NCBI RefSeq assembly: GCF_001693735.1
Contig: NZ_LWDV01000008.1
Coordinates: 224,352 to 288,351, forward strand
Length of the DNA stretch: 64,000 nucleotides
Source: Orenia metallireducens
GTDB taxonomy: Bacteria > Bacillota > Halanaerobiia > Halobacteroidales > Halobacteroidaceae
Reading direction: 5' to 3'
Shown here: in pieces, positions 52,816 through 62,529 of the stretch
How the letters are laid out: every line of letters begins with the position of its first letter
Position numbering within the stretch: the stretch's first letter is position 1
The notes under the pieces: generated by a model
Databases searched by the model: none
Told to the model about the DNA's origin: nothing
What the model saw: the letters and a program-made list of their open reading frames with translations, nothing else
Translations under genes and position numbers: made by a program

Positions 52816-53892
52816 TTAACCTGTACATACTCTATTTCTCCCTGTTTGTTTAGCTTGATATAAAGCATGATCTGCTTCTTCTACTATATTATCTAAGTTT
52901 CTTGTTTTATCAGGATAAGTAGTTATTCCAACAGAGACAGTAATGTGGACCTTTTGCTGATTTGCTAATACAAATTGGTGTTTCTCTACATTTTTTCTAA
53001 TTCGTTCTGCTACTGCTATAGCCATCTGGTTAGGGCAATCAGGTAATAAGATACAGAACTCTTCTCCACCAGTTCTTGATACTATATCAAAGTCTCTACA
53101 AGAATTAGATAAAACTTTGGCTAACTCCTTTAAAATAGAATCACCTGCCAAATGACCATAAGTATCATTTATTTTTTTAAAATGGTCTATATCAAGAATA
53201 ATGATAGAGAGATTCTTCTGATTTTTTTGCAGTTGATTTATTATGTTATTGAGTTTATTATCAAAGCTTCTAACATTATTCAGCCCAGTTAGGAAGTCTT
53301 GAGTAGCCTCTATTTTAAATCTTTTATAAAGGCTATTTGATACCGTAATATAATTAGAAAAGTGATATACCAATAAACCTGTAATTATAGACATTATCAT
53401 AAAATAAATAGTTGATTCTAATACTAGATTTCTTTCTTTAACAACAAATAATAACTCTATGGTTATAACTGCTACATTAACTATATTCATGTATAGCCAT
53501 TTTTTATTTTGGGAAATATTTAGTTTACTTATCAATCCACTGATTATTCCTAATAAGATAATTAGAAATCCTACTGTTATAGATATAGGGGTAGTGGAAA
53601 AATAATAGATGCGAAAATTAGCTATTATGAGAGCAGTTATTATAGAAGATGTTAGCCCACCATAAATGGCTACAACAATAATTGCAAAATATCGCAAATC
53701 CAAAACAATCTCAGGAGAAATTCTGACACTGAAAATCATTAATATACTCCCTAAAATACCTGAGGCAATACCACCGAAAATCTTTATTTTAAGAGGAGCA
53801 GAAGGGGATAATGGACTTTCTTTAAAGATTTCTCCACCTAAAAATAAGAATGAAATTAAAATACTACTATTGATAAAGAGATCTTTTAGCAT
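52816..53892 (-). CDS. Diguanylate cyclase with 5TM-5TMR_LYT sensor
   Basis: A 358-residue protein: residues 1-185 hold five or six membrane helices with the LYT-type DLRYFAIIVVAIYGG loop, a sensor type common with GGDEF domains. Residues about 195-355 are the GGDEF domain: DFLTGLNNVRSFDNKL, DIDHFKKINDTYGHLAGD, the active site GGEEF and, five residues before it, the RxxD inhibitory site (RDFD). So it should make c-di-GMP with product inhibition. The signal is unknown. Promoter and Fur-like box precede it. Confidence 0.92.
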   Translation of the reverse strand: MLKDLFINSSILISFLFLGGEIFKESPLSPSAPLKIKIFGGIASGILGSILMIFSVRISPEIVLDLRYFAIIVVAIYGGLTSSIITALIIANFRIYYFSTTPISITVGFLIILLGIISGLISKLNISQNKKWLYMNIVNVAVITIELLFVVKERNLVLESTIYFMIMSIITGLLVYHFSNYITVSNSLYKRFKIEATQDFLTGLNNVRSFDNKLNNIINQLQKNQKNLSIIILDIDHFKKINDTYGHLAGDSILKELAKVLSNSCRDFDIVSRTGGEEFCILLPDCPNQMAIAVAERIRKNVEKHQFVLANQQKVHITVSVGITTYPDKTRNLDNIVEEADHALYQAKQTGRNRVCTG

Positions 53893-53930
53893 ATCACTAA
53901 TAGCTCCTTTATATTAAAATTTAGAAAAAT

Positions 53931-53978
53931 GGTAATGATTCTCATTAAAATTATATAATAGTTGCTAATAAATATCAA
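53931..53978 (-). promoter_or_regulatory. Promoter with overlapping Fur-like box
   Basis: On the minus strand: TTGATA (53978-53973), 17-base spacer, TATAAT (53955-53950), then TTTAATGAGAATCATTACC directly downstream, matching the 19-base Fur consensus at about 15 positions. A repressor bound there would cover the transcription start of the diguanylate cyclase gene. Confidence 0.6.
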
Positions 53979-54055
53979 GATTTTGATTTTGGGTTTATAA
54001 CCATTATAATTGTTTTATTGACATATATAGTTATAGTTCTAAAATTTTAATGTGT

Positions 54056-54200
54056 TGCTATATAGGGATAATGCGACACTTTAGTAACTAGTGACAAGTG
54101 ACGAGTAACCAGTAAAGAACTTAACTTGTTACCTGTTACTCGTTACTATCATCCAACTTTAAATTGAAATTTAAAGTTGGATGACTATACAGATGTGTAA
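54056..54200. repeat. MITE-like fragment with nested GTAAC hairpin
   Basis: GGGATAATGCGACACTTTA at 54065, then a strong inverted repeat GTAACTAGTGACAAGTGACG ... TTACCTGTTACTCGTTACTA (54085-54148), an extra palindrome CCAACTTTAAATT / AATTTAAAGTTGG at about 54154-54181, and an end resembling TATAGATGTGTGAA (TACAGATGTGTAAG). The gap 54201-54326 holds only a possible weak promoter. Confidence 0.55.
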
Positions 54201-54326
54201 GTTAGAATGAATTTTATTTCTTTAAATCAGCCAGAGGAGAGTTGCAATTATTATAGAATCTATTATTGTAGGGAAATTTGATATAGAATATTAAGTATAG
54301 TAATAATTAGAATAGGAGCTGGTTAG

Positions 54327-55043
54327 ATGCAGAAAAGGGATACTATTTTATTTGATTTAGATGGAACTTTATTGAGGATAGATTTTGATGATTTCTTGAA
54401 GAGGTATTTTAAAGCATTGACAGGAGAATTTACAGATTTGGCTGAACCTGAGCTATTTATCAAAGTATTGATGAAGTCTACTCAAGATATGATAGAGAAT
54501 GATGGAATTTTGACCAATGAAGGTGCTTTTATGAACTCCTTCTTTTCTATGATAGAAGTAGAAGATATAGAAGCTATTAAAACTAGATTTGATAGCTTCT
54601 ATAAAGAGAAGTTTCCATTACTAGGAGAAGATGTGAAGCCTAGTGCTAAGGTTTTAGAGATGGTAGGATTATTCAAAGAATTAGGATATACTATGGCTAT
54701 AACCACCAATCCACTATTTCCAAGGGAAGCCATTTTGGAACGAGTTAGATGGGCTGGATTAAATCCTGATGATTTTGTGATGGTGACAAGCTATGAGGAG
54801 ATGCATTATGCTAAACCAAATTTAGCCTATTTTCAAGAGGCTATTGATAAATTAGGGAGGAAGCCCGAATCATGTATCTTAGTTGGTAATGACTTGCAGG
54901 AGGATATTGTAGCAGGTAGGCTAGGTATTAAGACATTTTTAGTAGAAGATTATTTAATTGATAGAGGAACAGAAGAAGAGATTATTCCAGACTGGAGAGG
55001 AAGTTTAGAGGATTTTGTAGACTATATTAAAGAGAATTTTTAA
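54327..55043 (+). CDS. HAD superfamily hydrolase
   Basis: A 238-residue HAD protein: motif I DLDGTLL (D10 nucleophile, D12), a helical cap of the C1 type (about residues 20-95), motif II in AITTNP, motif III lysine in YAKPNLAYF and motif IV LVGNDLQEDIVAG. Likely a small-metabolite phosphatase; substrate unknown. GGAGCTGG precedes the ATG. Single gene with a downstream hairpin. Confidence 0.88.
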   Translation: MQKRDTILFDLDGTLLRIDFDDFLKRYFKALTGEFTDLAEPELFIKVLMKSTQDMIENDGILTNEGAFMNSFFSMIEVEDIEAIKTRFDSFYKEKFPLLGEDVKPSAKVLEMVGLFKELGYTMAITTNPLFPREAILERVRWAGLNPDDFVMVTSYEEMHYAKPNLAYFQEAIDKLGRKPESCILVGNDLQEDIVAGRLGIKTFLVEDYLIDRGTEEEIIPDWRGSLEDFVDYIKENF

Positions 55044-55060
55044 AGGGATTCTACATATTT

Positions 55061-55103
55061 GCCAGATGATTGACCAATAAAATGGGAGATTATCTGGCTT
55101 TTG
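55061..55103 (+). terminator. Hairpin after the HAD gene
   Basis: GCCAGAT / ATCTGGC with a long loop, followed by TTTTGATTTG, 18 bases after the stop. Confidence 0.5.
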
Positions 55104-55232
55104 ATTTGAATCAGATTTGTTGAAAATTTAGATATTTATTATAGAATGAAATTTACTTGATAAAATTATCAATAAGTATTATTGAATAGAGGGTTAAGTA
55201 TAAATTTATTTTATTAGGAGAATGAAAACCAG

Positions 55233-55261
55233 TTTACATATACTTTCTTTTAATGTAAAAT
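55233..55261 (+). promoter_or_regulatory. Promoter for the MFS gene
   Basis: TTTACA (55233-55238), 17-base spacer, TAAAAT (55256-55261), about 40 bases before the start. Confidence 0.5.
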
Positions 55262-55301
55262 GGAGACGATTTGAGAATATAAAGATAGGAGTAGATAAAA
55301 T

Positions 55302-56498
55302 ATGTTAAGTAGTGCTAATCACAGAAAATTAATTATACTAGTATTCTTCATGATGTTGATTTTTGGAATTACAGGTAATCTAAGAGGTCAGATTGGTCCT
55401 TTATTACAGCAGGATTATCAAATCAATCACTCTAAGTTAGGATTTGTTCTAGGGTGTATTTCCATTGGAGGAATTATAGCCAACTTTTTAAGTGGAGTAT
55501 TGATACAGATCTTTAATTTAAAGAAGGTATTGATAGCAGGGATTTTGCTATCTATTATAGGATTTATATGGCTTAACTATATTAGCCAGTATTATCTACT
55601 TATTATAGTGATTTTAACTATAGGTATAGGTTTGGGGGTTTTGAATATCTCTATAAATACTTTAGCTTCTGAGGTATTTACTAAAAATAAAGGTAAGATG
55701 AATAATAGGCTCCATCTCTTTTTTGGGATAGGTGGAGTTATTACCCCCTTTTATGCTAATGCTATTTTAGGTTTTGGTTTTGAATGGGAGATGATTTATA
55801 CCTTTTCAATAATACTCGTATCAGCTATTCTTATCTTTACTATCTTCTCCAAATTCCCTGAAAAGGAAAAAGCAGGTGTTAAGCAAGAAGAGAAGAAGGA
55901 TATAAGTTTTAGAGGAGTACTTAAAGATGCAAGGGTAGGAATCTTTGCTTTGATGTTCTTAGCTAACGGTGGGGGAGAGTTGGGAGTTGTTACTTGGTTG
56001 ATCCTTTATTTAAAAGAGATTCAAGGAAGAACAGAGATTGAAGCTGGATTTTATTTTTCACTATTCTTTATACTATTTAGTACAGGTCGTTTTTTAGCAA
56101 GTATCATAGTAGAGAGAATAGGATATTTACGTTTAGTATTTATCTCAGCAATTGGTTCATTAATCTCTGTATTATTAGGTATTCTAGGCCCTGATTCTTT
56201 TGCCATCTTTTTTGCCATATCAGGGTTATTTATAGCTACTCATTTCCCTACTATGCAGGCAACGATGTTTGAAATCTTTGATAATAACCTCCCTACTATT
56301 ATTGGCTTGACAATGACTACGGGGAGTATAGGGGCTATTCTTTTAGGGAATTTATTTATTGGATTTTTCAATGATTTATTTGGTATTAAGGTTGGTTATG
56401 GGATAGTTTTATTATACTTCTTATTATTAGCAGGATTGATTATCTATTTAAATACTAGATATTTAGATAAAGAGAGTAGAGGTGTAGTAACTACTTAA
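55302..56498 (+). CDS. Major facilitator superfamily permease
   Basis: A 398-residue protein with about 12 hydrophobic helices in two halves joined by a charged loop (FPEKEKAGVKQEEKKDIS near residue 190). The N-terminal half has the small-residue motif GGIIANFLSGVLIQIFNLKK after helix 2, and IGIGLGVLNISINTLASEVF. It resembles the sugar/fucose-type MFS group, but substrate cannot be told. A terminator follows directly. Confidence 0.85.
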   Translation: MLSSANHRKLIILVFFMMLIFGITGNLRGQIGPLLQQDYQINHSKLGFVLGCISIGGIIANFLSGVLIQIFNLKKVLIAGILLSIIGFIWLNYISQYYLLIIVILTIGIGLGVLNISINTLASEVFTKNKGKMNNRLHLFFGIGGVITPFYANAILGFGFEWEMIYTFSIILVSAILIFTIFSKFPEKEKAGVKQEEKKDISFRGVLKDARVGIFALMFLANGGGELGVVTWLILYLKEIQGRTEIEAGFYFSLFFILFSTGRFLASIIVERIGYLRLVFISAIGSLISVLLGILGPDSFAIFFAISGLFIATHFPTMQATMFEIFDNNLPTIIGLTMTTGSIGAILLGNLFIGFFNDLFGIKVGYGIVLLYFLLLAGLIIYLNTRYLDKESRGVVTT

Positions 56499-56541
56499 AA
56501 AATATTAATCTTAATTTAAATTAAAAACATAGTTAAGTAAG

Positions 56542-56567
56542 AAGGGCATCTATATAGATGCCCTTTT
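56542..56567 (+). terminator. Terminator after the MFS gene
   Basis: Perfect palindrome AAGGGCATCTAT / ATAGATGCCCTT followed by TTT. Confidence 0.85.
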
Positions 56568-56867
56568 TAAGTCTTATCAAGGCAAAGAATAATGGCTAAG
56601 TAGTGAAGAATATTATAATTATTATCCTTCGCTAACTACCAAAATTATTCTTTATAGAGCAAAATATATTGTTAAAATTAAGTTGAAATAGTAGGAAAAT
56701 AACTTAAAAGTAGAATAATACTAATTTAAATTTTATAAGAATATTATAGGCTGTCTAATTTATTCAATTGCTCTAAAGTTTATAAAATTTTTATTATATA
56801 TTAAAATACAGAAGTGCTCCGAAGGATAGACATTATTACATGTTTTAAGAAATGAGGTGTAATAATT
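56568..56867. other. Intergenic region, nothing identified
   Basis: About 300 bases before the patatin gene, highly AT-rich. Apart from the ribosome site ATGAGGTG I see no promoter of good quality, repeat or reading frame. Confidence 0.5.
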
Positions 56868-58706
56868 ATGAGATTTAAGATGTTGAAGATAATAATCTTA
56901 TCTATTATTATCTTCAACTTATTTATCTCCAAATGTCTTGCAGATACGGAACTGACTTATATAACAGAAGGGAATGATAGATATATTATAGAAGGTTATC
57001 AGAGGTTTAAATCTATAGAGAGTCCAGCTGTAGGATTGGCTTTGACAGGGGGAGGAGCACCAGCATTATTTAATGTAGGTGTAATCAAAGCGTTAGAAGA
57101 GGAAGGGATCCCTATTGACCTAATTGTTGGTAGTAGTATGGGAGCAATTGTAGGTACTATGTATGGCAATGGACTACCGATAAACGTAATTGAGGAGATT
57201 TTATTGAAAGTTTCTTTTAATGATATGCTAAGGTTTAATTTTGCTAGTTCTTCTTCTCTGTTAGATACAACTAGAGTCAATAAGTTTATTGAAGAGGTTG
57301 CTCTAGCAAATAATTTAGAAGATTTTGTAGTTCCTACAGCATTACTTAGCTTTGATTTAGGTAGTGGAGACAAATACTTAGCTACCACTGGTCAAATCTC
57401 TGAGGTAATACAGAGTTCTTATTCAATTCCTTTTTACTTTCCTATGTATAATTCAGATGATAAATTCTTAGTAGATGCTGGTATAGTAGAGGTAAGCCCA
57501 GCCAAGTCCGCTAAAGTTTTAGGGGCAGATATAGTTATTGCTACTATTATTTCTGATGATTCATCATCTAAAGAGTATAACACTCCTGGTCGTTCTTTCT
57601 TTAGATATATATCACTGGTGCAGAAGAGATATACAGAGCAGATAATAGGAAACTATGCCGATATAGTAATAGAAGGTGATGTAGATGAGTACACCTTTAT
57701 GGATTTTGATTCACTAAAAGAGTATATAGAAATCGGTTATAAGAGTACTAAAGCAAAACTTCCCAAGATAAAGAGATTATTAAAGAAGAAAAAAATTTCT
57801 TTAAAAGAGTATAAGATCAAAAATCAGGATATCAATTATTCTAAAAAACTTAATGATGTTAAATATGATAGGATTTTACTTGAAAAGGCTGATTTAGCTC
57901 CTGTTTTCTATTATGGCAGGGACTATTCTTTCTTTAAACAGGATTTAATCAGGTCCCCCTTATATCATTTGCAGTATGGTTTTAGATTTAGTAAAGATCA
58001 TTTAGGTATAAGTGCTCTCTCTATCCCTAATAATGATAAACAAGATGGTATTGAGTTAAAATTTAGGTGGACTAAATTGACTGAAGATATTGACCTGCTT
58101 AGCAATTTTAGATATGAGAGTAATAGTAGAGATTATCTGATGGGACTGGTTTATTATGATGATAATTATACTTTTGGGGGAGGCAGAGGATATTTAAATA
58201 AAGATAGTTTTATATATTTAGATAATAATTATCAACTTAAGGCAGAGTCAATCTTATTAAGAGGGGAGAGTGATTTGCTATTTCCCTTTGAAGATAATAA
58301 ACCTAAGATATTGACATCTCATCAAGGGAATTATCAATTGAGTAATATTTGGACTTTGGAACCTAAACTCATCTTCAATAATACAGAGATTATGGAATCT
58401 CCACTGATTTATCGTGGAGTAATACCTGATAAATTTGTTAAGTTACAGTTATCATTGAACTGGACTTATAACTATGAATCTATTAGTGATATGGAGATTA
58501 TGGATTTATTAAAATTAACTGATATGCAGACATACTTATTTACTGATTATCAGAAAGAGGAAAGTTCATCAATAGCAGTAGGAGTGGGAAGCAAGGTTAA
58601 TTTAGGATTTTTAGGTGTTAAGTTTTTAGATATAGAAGGATATTTAGCTTATGATAATCAGTTCGAAGATCTTAATTTAGGTTTTAATTTATACTATAAT
58701 TTTTAG
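56868..58706 (+). CDS. Patatin-like phospholipase with C-terminal outer-membrane barrel
   Basis: A 612-residue protein with a Sec signal (residues 1-25, ending SKCLA). Patatin domain, about 52-290: glycine loop LTGGGAPALFNVGVIKAL, nucleophile S90 in GSSMG, and the Asp of the dyad in D203-A-G. The oxyanion loop is GGGAPA instead of the usual GGGxRG. Residues about 335-612 are beta-rich with alternating aromatic strands (LQYGFRFSKD, GLVYYDDNY, KLQLSLNWTYNY) and end in Phe (LGFNLYYNF), like an outer-membrane barrel. The layout resembles PlpD (type Vd secretion) of Gram-negatives. Expected: phospholipase or lipase exposed at or released from the cell surface. Confidence 0.85.
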   Translation: MRFKMLKIIILSIIIFNLFISKCLADTELTYITEGNDRYIIEGYQRFKSIESPAVGLALTGGGAPALFNVGVIKALEEEGIPIDLIVGSSMGAIVGTMYGNGLPINVIEEILLKVSFNDMLRFNFASSSSLLDTTRVNKFIEEVALANNLEDFVVPTALLSFDLGSGDKYLATTGQISEVIQSSYSIPFYFPMYNSDDKFLVDAGIVEVSPAKSAKVLGADIVIATIISDDSSSKEYNTPGRSFFRYISLVQKRYTEQIIGNYADIVIEGDVDEYTFMDFDSLKEYIEIGYKSTKAKLPKIKRLLKKKKISLKEYKIKNQDINYSKKLNDVKYDRILLEKADLAPVFYYGRDYSFFKQDLIRSPLYHLQYGFRFSKDHLGISALSIPNNDKQDGIELKFRWTKLTEDIDLLSNFRYESNSRDYLMGLVYYDDNYTFGGGRGYLNKDSFIYLDNNYQLKAESILLRGESDLLFPFEDNKPKILTSHQGNYQLSNIWTLEPKLIFNNTEIMESPLIYRGVIPDKFVKLQLSLNWTYNYESISDMEIMDLLKLTDMQTYLFTDYQKEESSSIAVGVGSKVNLGFLGVKFLDIEGYLAYDNQFEDLNLGFNLYYNF

Positions 58707-58782
58707 TTAGGGTAATTAATAAAAGATATGGCAGATAGTACAGGGTATATTAATATAGCTGTAAATTTAAGATGAAAATTAA

Positions 58783-58935
58783 TTGATATATTGCGACACT
58801 TTTTTACTTCAGAGTATAATTGAGAGTGGATAGTTAATTACAAAACCTTAAATCATAAAGCTTTTAACCTTTTTACTATCAACTCAAAAAATTGTTGCTT
58901 TATCTATCTATAAAGACACATCTAAATTACATTCT
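58783..58935. repeat. MITE-like element, degenerate copy
   Basis: TTGATATATTGCGACACTTTT on the left is shortened here to its core ATATTGCGACACTT; on the right TTGTTGCTTTATCTATC and GACACATCTA recall the inverted ends. The middle has TGAGAGTGGATAGTTAATTA ... TACTATCAACTCAA as an inner inverted repeat. It fills the gap between the patatin gene and the permease pseudogene. Confidence 0.5.
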
Positions 58936-59035
58936 AAAGTTACATATTCATAGTATTCATCATAGTTTGTATTTGAGGTTAATATTTCCTATAATGAACA
59001 TAAGTGTTATATAGTTATCTTTAGGAGGTGATTAT

Positions 59036-60775
59036 CTGAATAACAGATTAAAAGATAATTTGAATTTAAGGAGCTTTTGGTGTATCTTATTTATATGTTT
59101 AATTATTTTTATTTGGTTCAGATAACAGCACAGATTGCTTATGCTAGTTCTACAAATAATGCTCAAATTAAAATTGATTCTGAAATGAACGGTACTATGG
59201 TAATAATTGGTATCTATAATTTTATCATTCTTAGGACCATTACGTTTAGATTTATTAGCTTTAACAATTCCAATAAGTTTAATTGTATTTAAATCATGGA
59301 CTAAACTTTCTACTACAGAAGTATTATCTGATTTTGCTAATAAAGCTACTATTACAGTTTTAGCAATGTTTATCTTAAGTGAGGGGGTTAAAAATAGTGG
59401 ATTAGTGTAAATACTAGGTGATAAAATTGCTAAAGTAACAGGTGAAGAGGAGAGTAAGCAGTAATAATGGGGTTAAGCAGGTTTGGTAGCTGGTATCATT
59501 AATAATACCCCAGTAGTTGCAACTTTTATTCCTATGGTTACAAATTTAGCACGTAAAACAAAGGCATCACCATCTAACTAAGTTACTAATTCCCTTATCT
59601 TATGCATCTATGATGGGAGGTGAGATGGCCTTACTTGGTACATCCACTAACCTGTTGGCTAGTGATATCTCTGCTCGATTAATTGGGCATCGATTCTCTA
59701 TGTTTGAATTTACTAAGTTGGGTTTTATAATACTAATAGTAGTTTTTTTATATTTATTCTTTGTAGGAAGACACTTGATCCCTAAAAGAATTGATATTGA
59801 TAAAAGAAAAGGAGCTTAAGGCAGGAGATAACTTGATTATTCGTAGTAGTCATTCTACTTTGTTAAAGATAATCAGAACTGAAGGGTTGAAGTTGTTACC
59901 TGAAGTTAGGGTTAATGATAAGCACTTTGAAGAGCCAATTAAAGGTCAAAAATTATTGAAAGTTGTTGTTCCTCATGCTTCTTTTTTAGTTGGACAAACC
60001 CTTGGAGAGGTGAACTTTTTAGAAATTCCAAGAGGTAATAAACTGTCACATCAAAGGATGGATGACTTGGTAATGGAACCTGGTGATGTCTTGTTATTAA
60101 TAGCTAATAACGAGACTATAAATCGGTTGCAAAAGAATAGCAATTTTATTATAAGTCAGGAATTTGACGCTGAAGATTATAATACAAATAGAATTGCAAC
60201 AGTTCTAAGAATTATTAGTTCTGTAGTCTTATTAGCCGCTTTTAATATTTTGCCTATAGCTATCTCAGCATTAGGGGGAGTAATTGCGATGGTGGCTATT
60301 AATGCTGTCAATTAAAATAAAATCTATGAGGTAATAAATTGTGAGGTTATTTTTTTATTAGCTGGATTGATTCCTTTGGGGATAGCTATAGAGAAGACTG
60401 GAACTGCTAGTTACATTGCCGATAAGTTGTTGATTTATTCTAGTTCATTTCCACCCACTATAATTTTGATGTTATTTTACTTACTTACATCAATTTTGAC
60501 AAATATTATTAGCAATAATATTAGTGTAGTTTTGATTTAACAGTAGCTGTAGATGCAGCTAACAAATTAGAGCTTAACCCCTTTTCTTTCATTTTATCAG
60601 TTACCTTTGCTGCTAGTACAGCTTTTATGACCCCTTTAGGATATCAAATTAATTTAATGGTATATGGTTTTGGGGGTTATAAATTTAGTGATTACATGAT
60701 AGTTGGTGCCCCATTATATAGTTATCTCATTGGGAATTGCCTTCTTTTGGGGGATATAAATAAGGATAGAGTATA
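59036..60775 (+). pseudogene. Degraded SLC13/DASS-type permease with TrkA-C domain
   Basis: Fragments reconstruct a permease of about 580 residues: first helices, LRLDLLALTIPISLIVF, LSEGVKNSGLV, AGLVAGIINNTPVVATFIPM, then GGEMALLGTSTNLL (SLC13 signature), a cytosolic TrkA-C-like part (LLPEVRVNDKHFEEPIKGQK), and final helices with STAFMTPLGYQINLMVYGFG. Lesions: CTG at the expected start after AGGAGGTG, frameshifts near 59125, 59215, 59600, 59810 and 60540, and stops at 59408, 59462, 59465, 59474, 59579 and 60313. The family often carries sulfate or other anions. An intact SulP gene follows 30 bases later. Confidence 0.85.
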
Positions 60776-60805
60776 AATTTGGTTTAAAAGGAGGAATTAG
60801 TATTT

Positions 60806-62467
60806 GTGAAGTTATCTAAATTTATGAAGAAATACAAATTCAAAAATTTAAAGTATGATATTTCAGCAGGGTTATCAGTAGCAGCTATTGCTCTGCCCCA
60901 AAATATGGCTTATGCCTTAATTGTTGGTGTTGATCCTATTTATGGATTATATACGTCTATAGTCTCTATGATAGTTGCTACTTTTGTTGGTAATTCAAGT
61001 TATATGGTAGTTGGTCCTACCAATTTAATCTCTGTTGCTTTAGCTAGTGCTCTGACTAATATTGGACCAGATAACTATCTAAATATATTGTCTCTCTTAA
61101 CTTTTATGATTGGTCTATTACAGATATTATTAGGGGTTTTACAATTGAGTAATCTAGTTAAATATGTTCCTCATTCTGTAATTGTAGGACTTACTACAGG
61201 CATTGCATTGCTAATTGGGGTGGGGCAGATAAGTAATATTTTAGGAATGGAGATTGATTCTGGTTTTAATCTCTTTTTTAATATTTATAACATAATTTAT
61301 GGTTTAGGGGGGATAAATTACTATTCGGTAGGATTAGGAGTTTTAACATGGACAGTGATGATTGGTTCTAAAAGAATATCACCTAAGATACCTGCTTATT
61401 TATTAGCAATCTTAATCCCTATGTTATTAGTATATAGTTTCGGTTTATCTTCTAAGGTAGCAGTGGTTGATAATTTTTCTGCTTCCTTACCTAAATTTAA
61501 TCTATTTGAATTTAATATTGATCAAATTAACAAGTTTTTTGCTTCAGCACTTTCTATTTCGATCTTAGGCTTCATTCAGGTGTTGTCGATTACAAAGTTC
61601 TTAGAGGATAAATCATCAGAGGAGGTAGAATTAAATAAAGAATTTATAGGACAAGGCATTATTAATTTATGTTGTTCTTTCTTTAGTAGTTTTGCTATCT
61701 CAGGTTCTTTTACTAACTCCTTCACTAATTATCAAGCAGGAGCTAAAACAAGAGTAGCTGAATTCTTTACAGCTTTAGTAATTATTCTATTTATTCTCTT
61801 ATTAAGTCCATTTGTTAAGTATGTTCCTATTACTAGTTTAGCTACTTTAGTCTTAGTAGTTGCTTATTCTATGATAGATGTTAAGGACATAAAGCAAGTA
61901 CTTAATGTAACTAAATTTGATATGATAGTGTTTTTGGTTACCTTTTTAACTACAATATCTACTCCCCGTTTAGACTATGCTGTTTATTTTGGAGTATTAG
62001 TCTCTTTAACATTAGTATTACGCCATACAGATAAAATCAGCTTTACTCATATGCATTATCAGACAGATAGTGAATATCCTTTTCTTCAACATAATCCTAA
62101 AGATTTAGAAGATAAGAAAGAGATATTAATTAATTTAGCAGGAAATTTGCATTTTAATTCAGCAAAAGAATTAAAGAATCAATTAAATGAAAGTTTTCTT
62201 AAAGGTAAGACCTTTATTTTAAGAATGAGAGATGTAGATGTTATTGATATAACAACTATTAAAGAATTAGATAAGTTTATTGAAAAAGTCTACAAAAATA
62301 ATGGTGAAGTTTTATTAAGTGGTATTAGTACTAAGTTGTATAAGCCTTTAAGTAACTTTGGAATTGTCGAAAAGATTAGTAAAGAAAATATATTTTTTGC
62401 TAATTCATATTATTTCTCTTCTACTAAGGAAGCAATGAATAAGGCAAATCATTATAAAAATAATTAA
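60806..62467 (+). CDS. SulP family anion transporter with STAS domain
   Basis: A 553-residue transporter: KYDISAGLSVAAIALPQNMA and YALIVGVDPIYGLYTSIV are the SulP signature; about 12 helices follow (residues 20-410), then a cytosolic STAS domain (about 430-540, ILINLAGNLHFNSAKEL and DVDVIDITTIKELDKF). Usual substrates are sulfate, bicarbonate or dicarboxylates; this one is not assigned. GTG start 11 bases after AAAAGGAGG. It directly follows the broken SLC13 permease, which may have shared substrate and transcript. Confidence 0.92.
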   Translation: MKLSKFMKKYKFKNLKYDISAGLSVAAIALPQNMAYALIVGVDPIYGLYTSIVSMIVATFVGNSSYMVVGPTNLISVALASALTNIGPDNYLNILSLLTFMIGLLQILLGVLQLSNLVKYVPHSVIVGLTTGIALLIGVGQISNILGMEIDSGFNLFFNIYNIIYGLGGINYYSVGLGVLTWTVMIGSKRISPKIPAYLLAILIPMLLVYSFGLSSKVAVVDNFSASLPKFNLFEFNIDQINKFFASALSISILGFIQVLSITKFLEDKSSEEVELNKEFIGQGIINLCCSFFSSFAISGSFTNSFTNYQAGAKTRVAEFFTALVIILFILLLSPFVKYVPITSLATLVLVVAYSMIDVKDIKQVLNVTKFDMIVFLVTFLTTISTPRLDYAVYFGVLVSLTLVLRHTDKISFTHMHYQTDSEYPFLQHNPKDLEDKKEILINLAGNLHFNSAKELKNQLNESFLKGKTFILRMRDVDVIDITTIKELDKFIEKVYKNNGEVLLSGISTKLYKPLSNFGIVEKISKENIFFANSYYFSSTKEAMNKANHYKNN

Positions 62468-62483
62468 TTGGCTAAAGATTAGT

Positions 62484-62523
62484 ACAAATAACCAAGGATT
62501 ATTAATAATCCTTGGTTATTTGT
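62484..62523. terminator. Bidirectional terminator
   Basis: Perfect 40-bp palindrome (arms ACAAATAACCAAGGATTATT and complement) between convergent genes; A and T runs at the ends fit both directions. Confidence 0.85.
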
Positions 62524-62529
62524 ATTTAA

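Noticed and set aside
2998..54148. CRISPR array made of the GTAAC/GTGAC units
   Set aside because: Units are scattered singly between genes, without regular spacing or unique spacers, and no cas gene is present.
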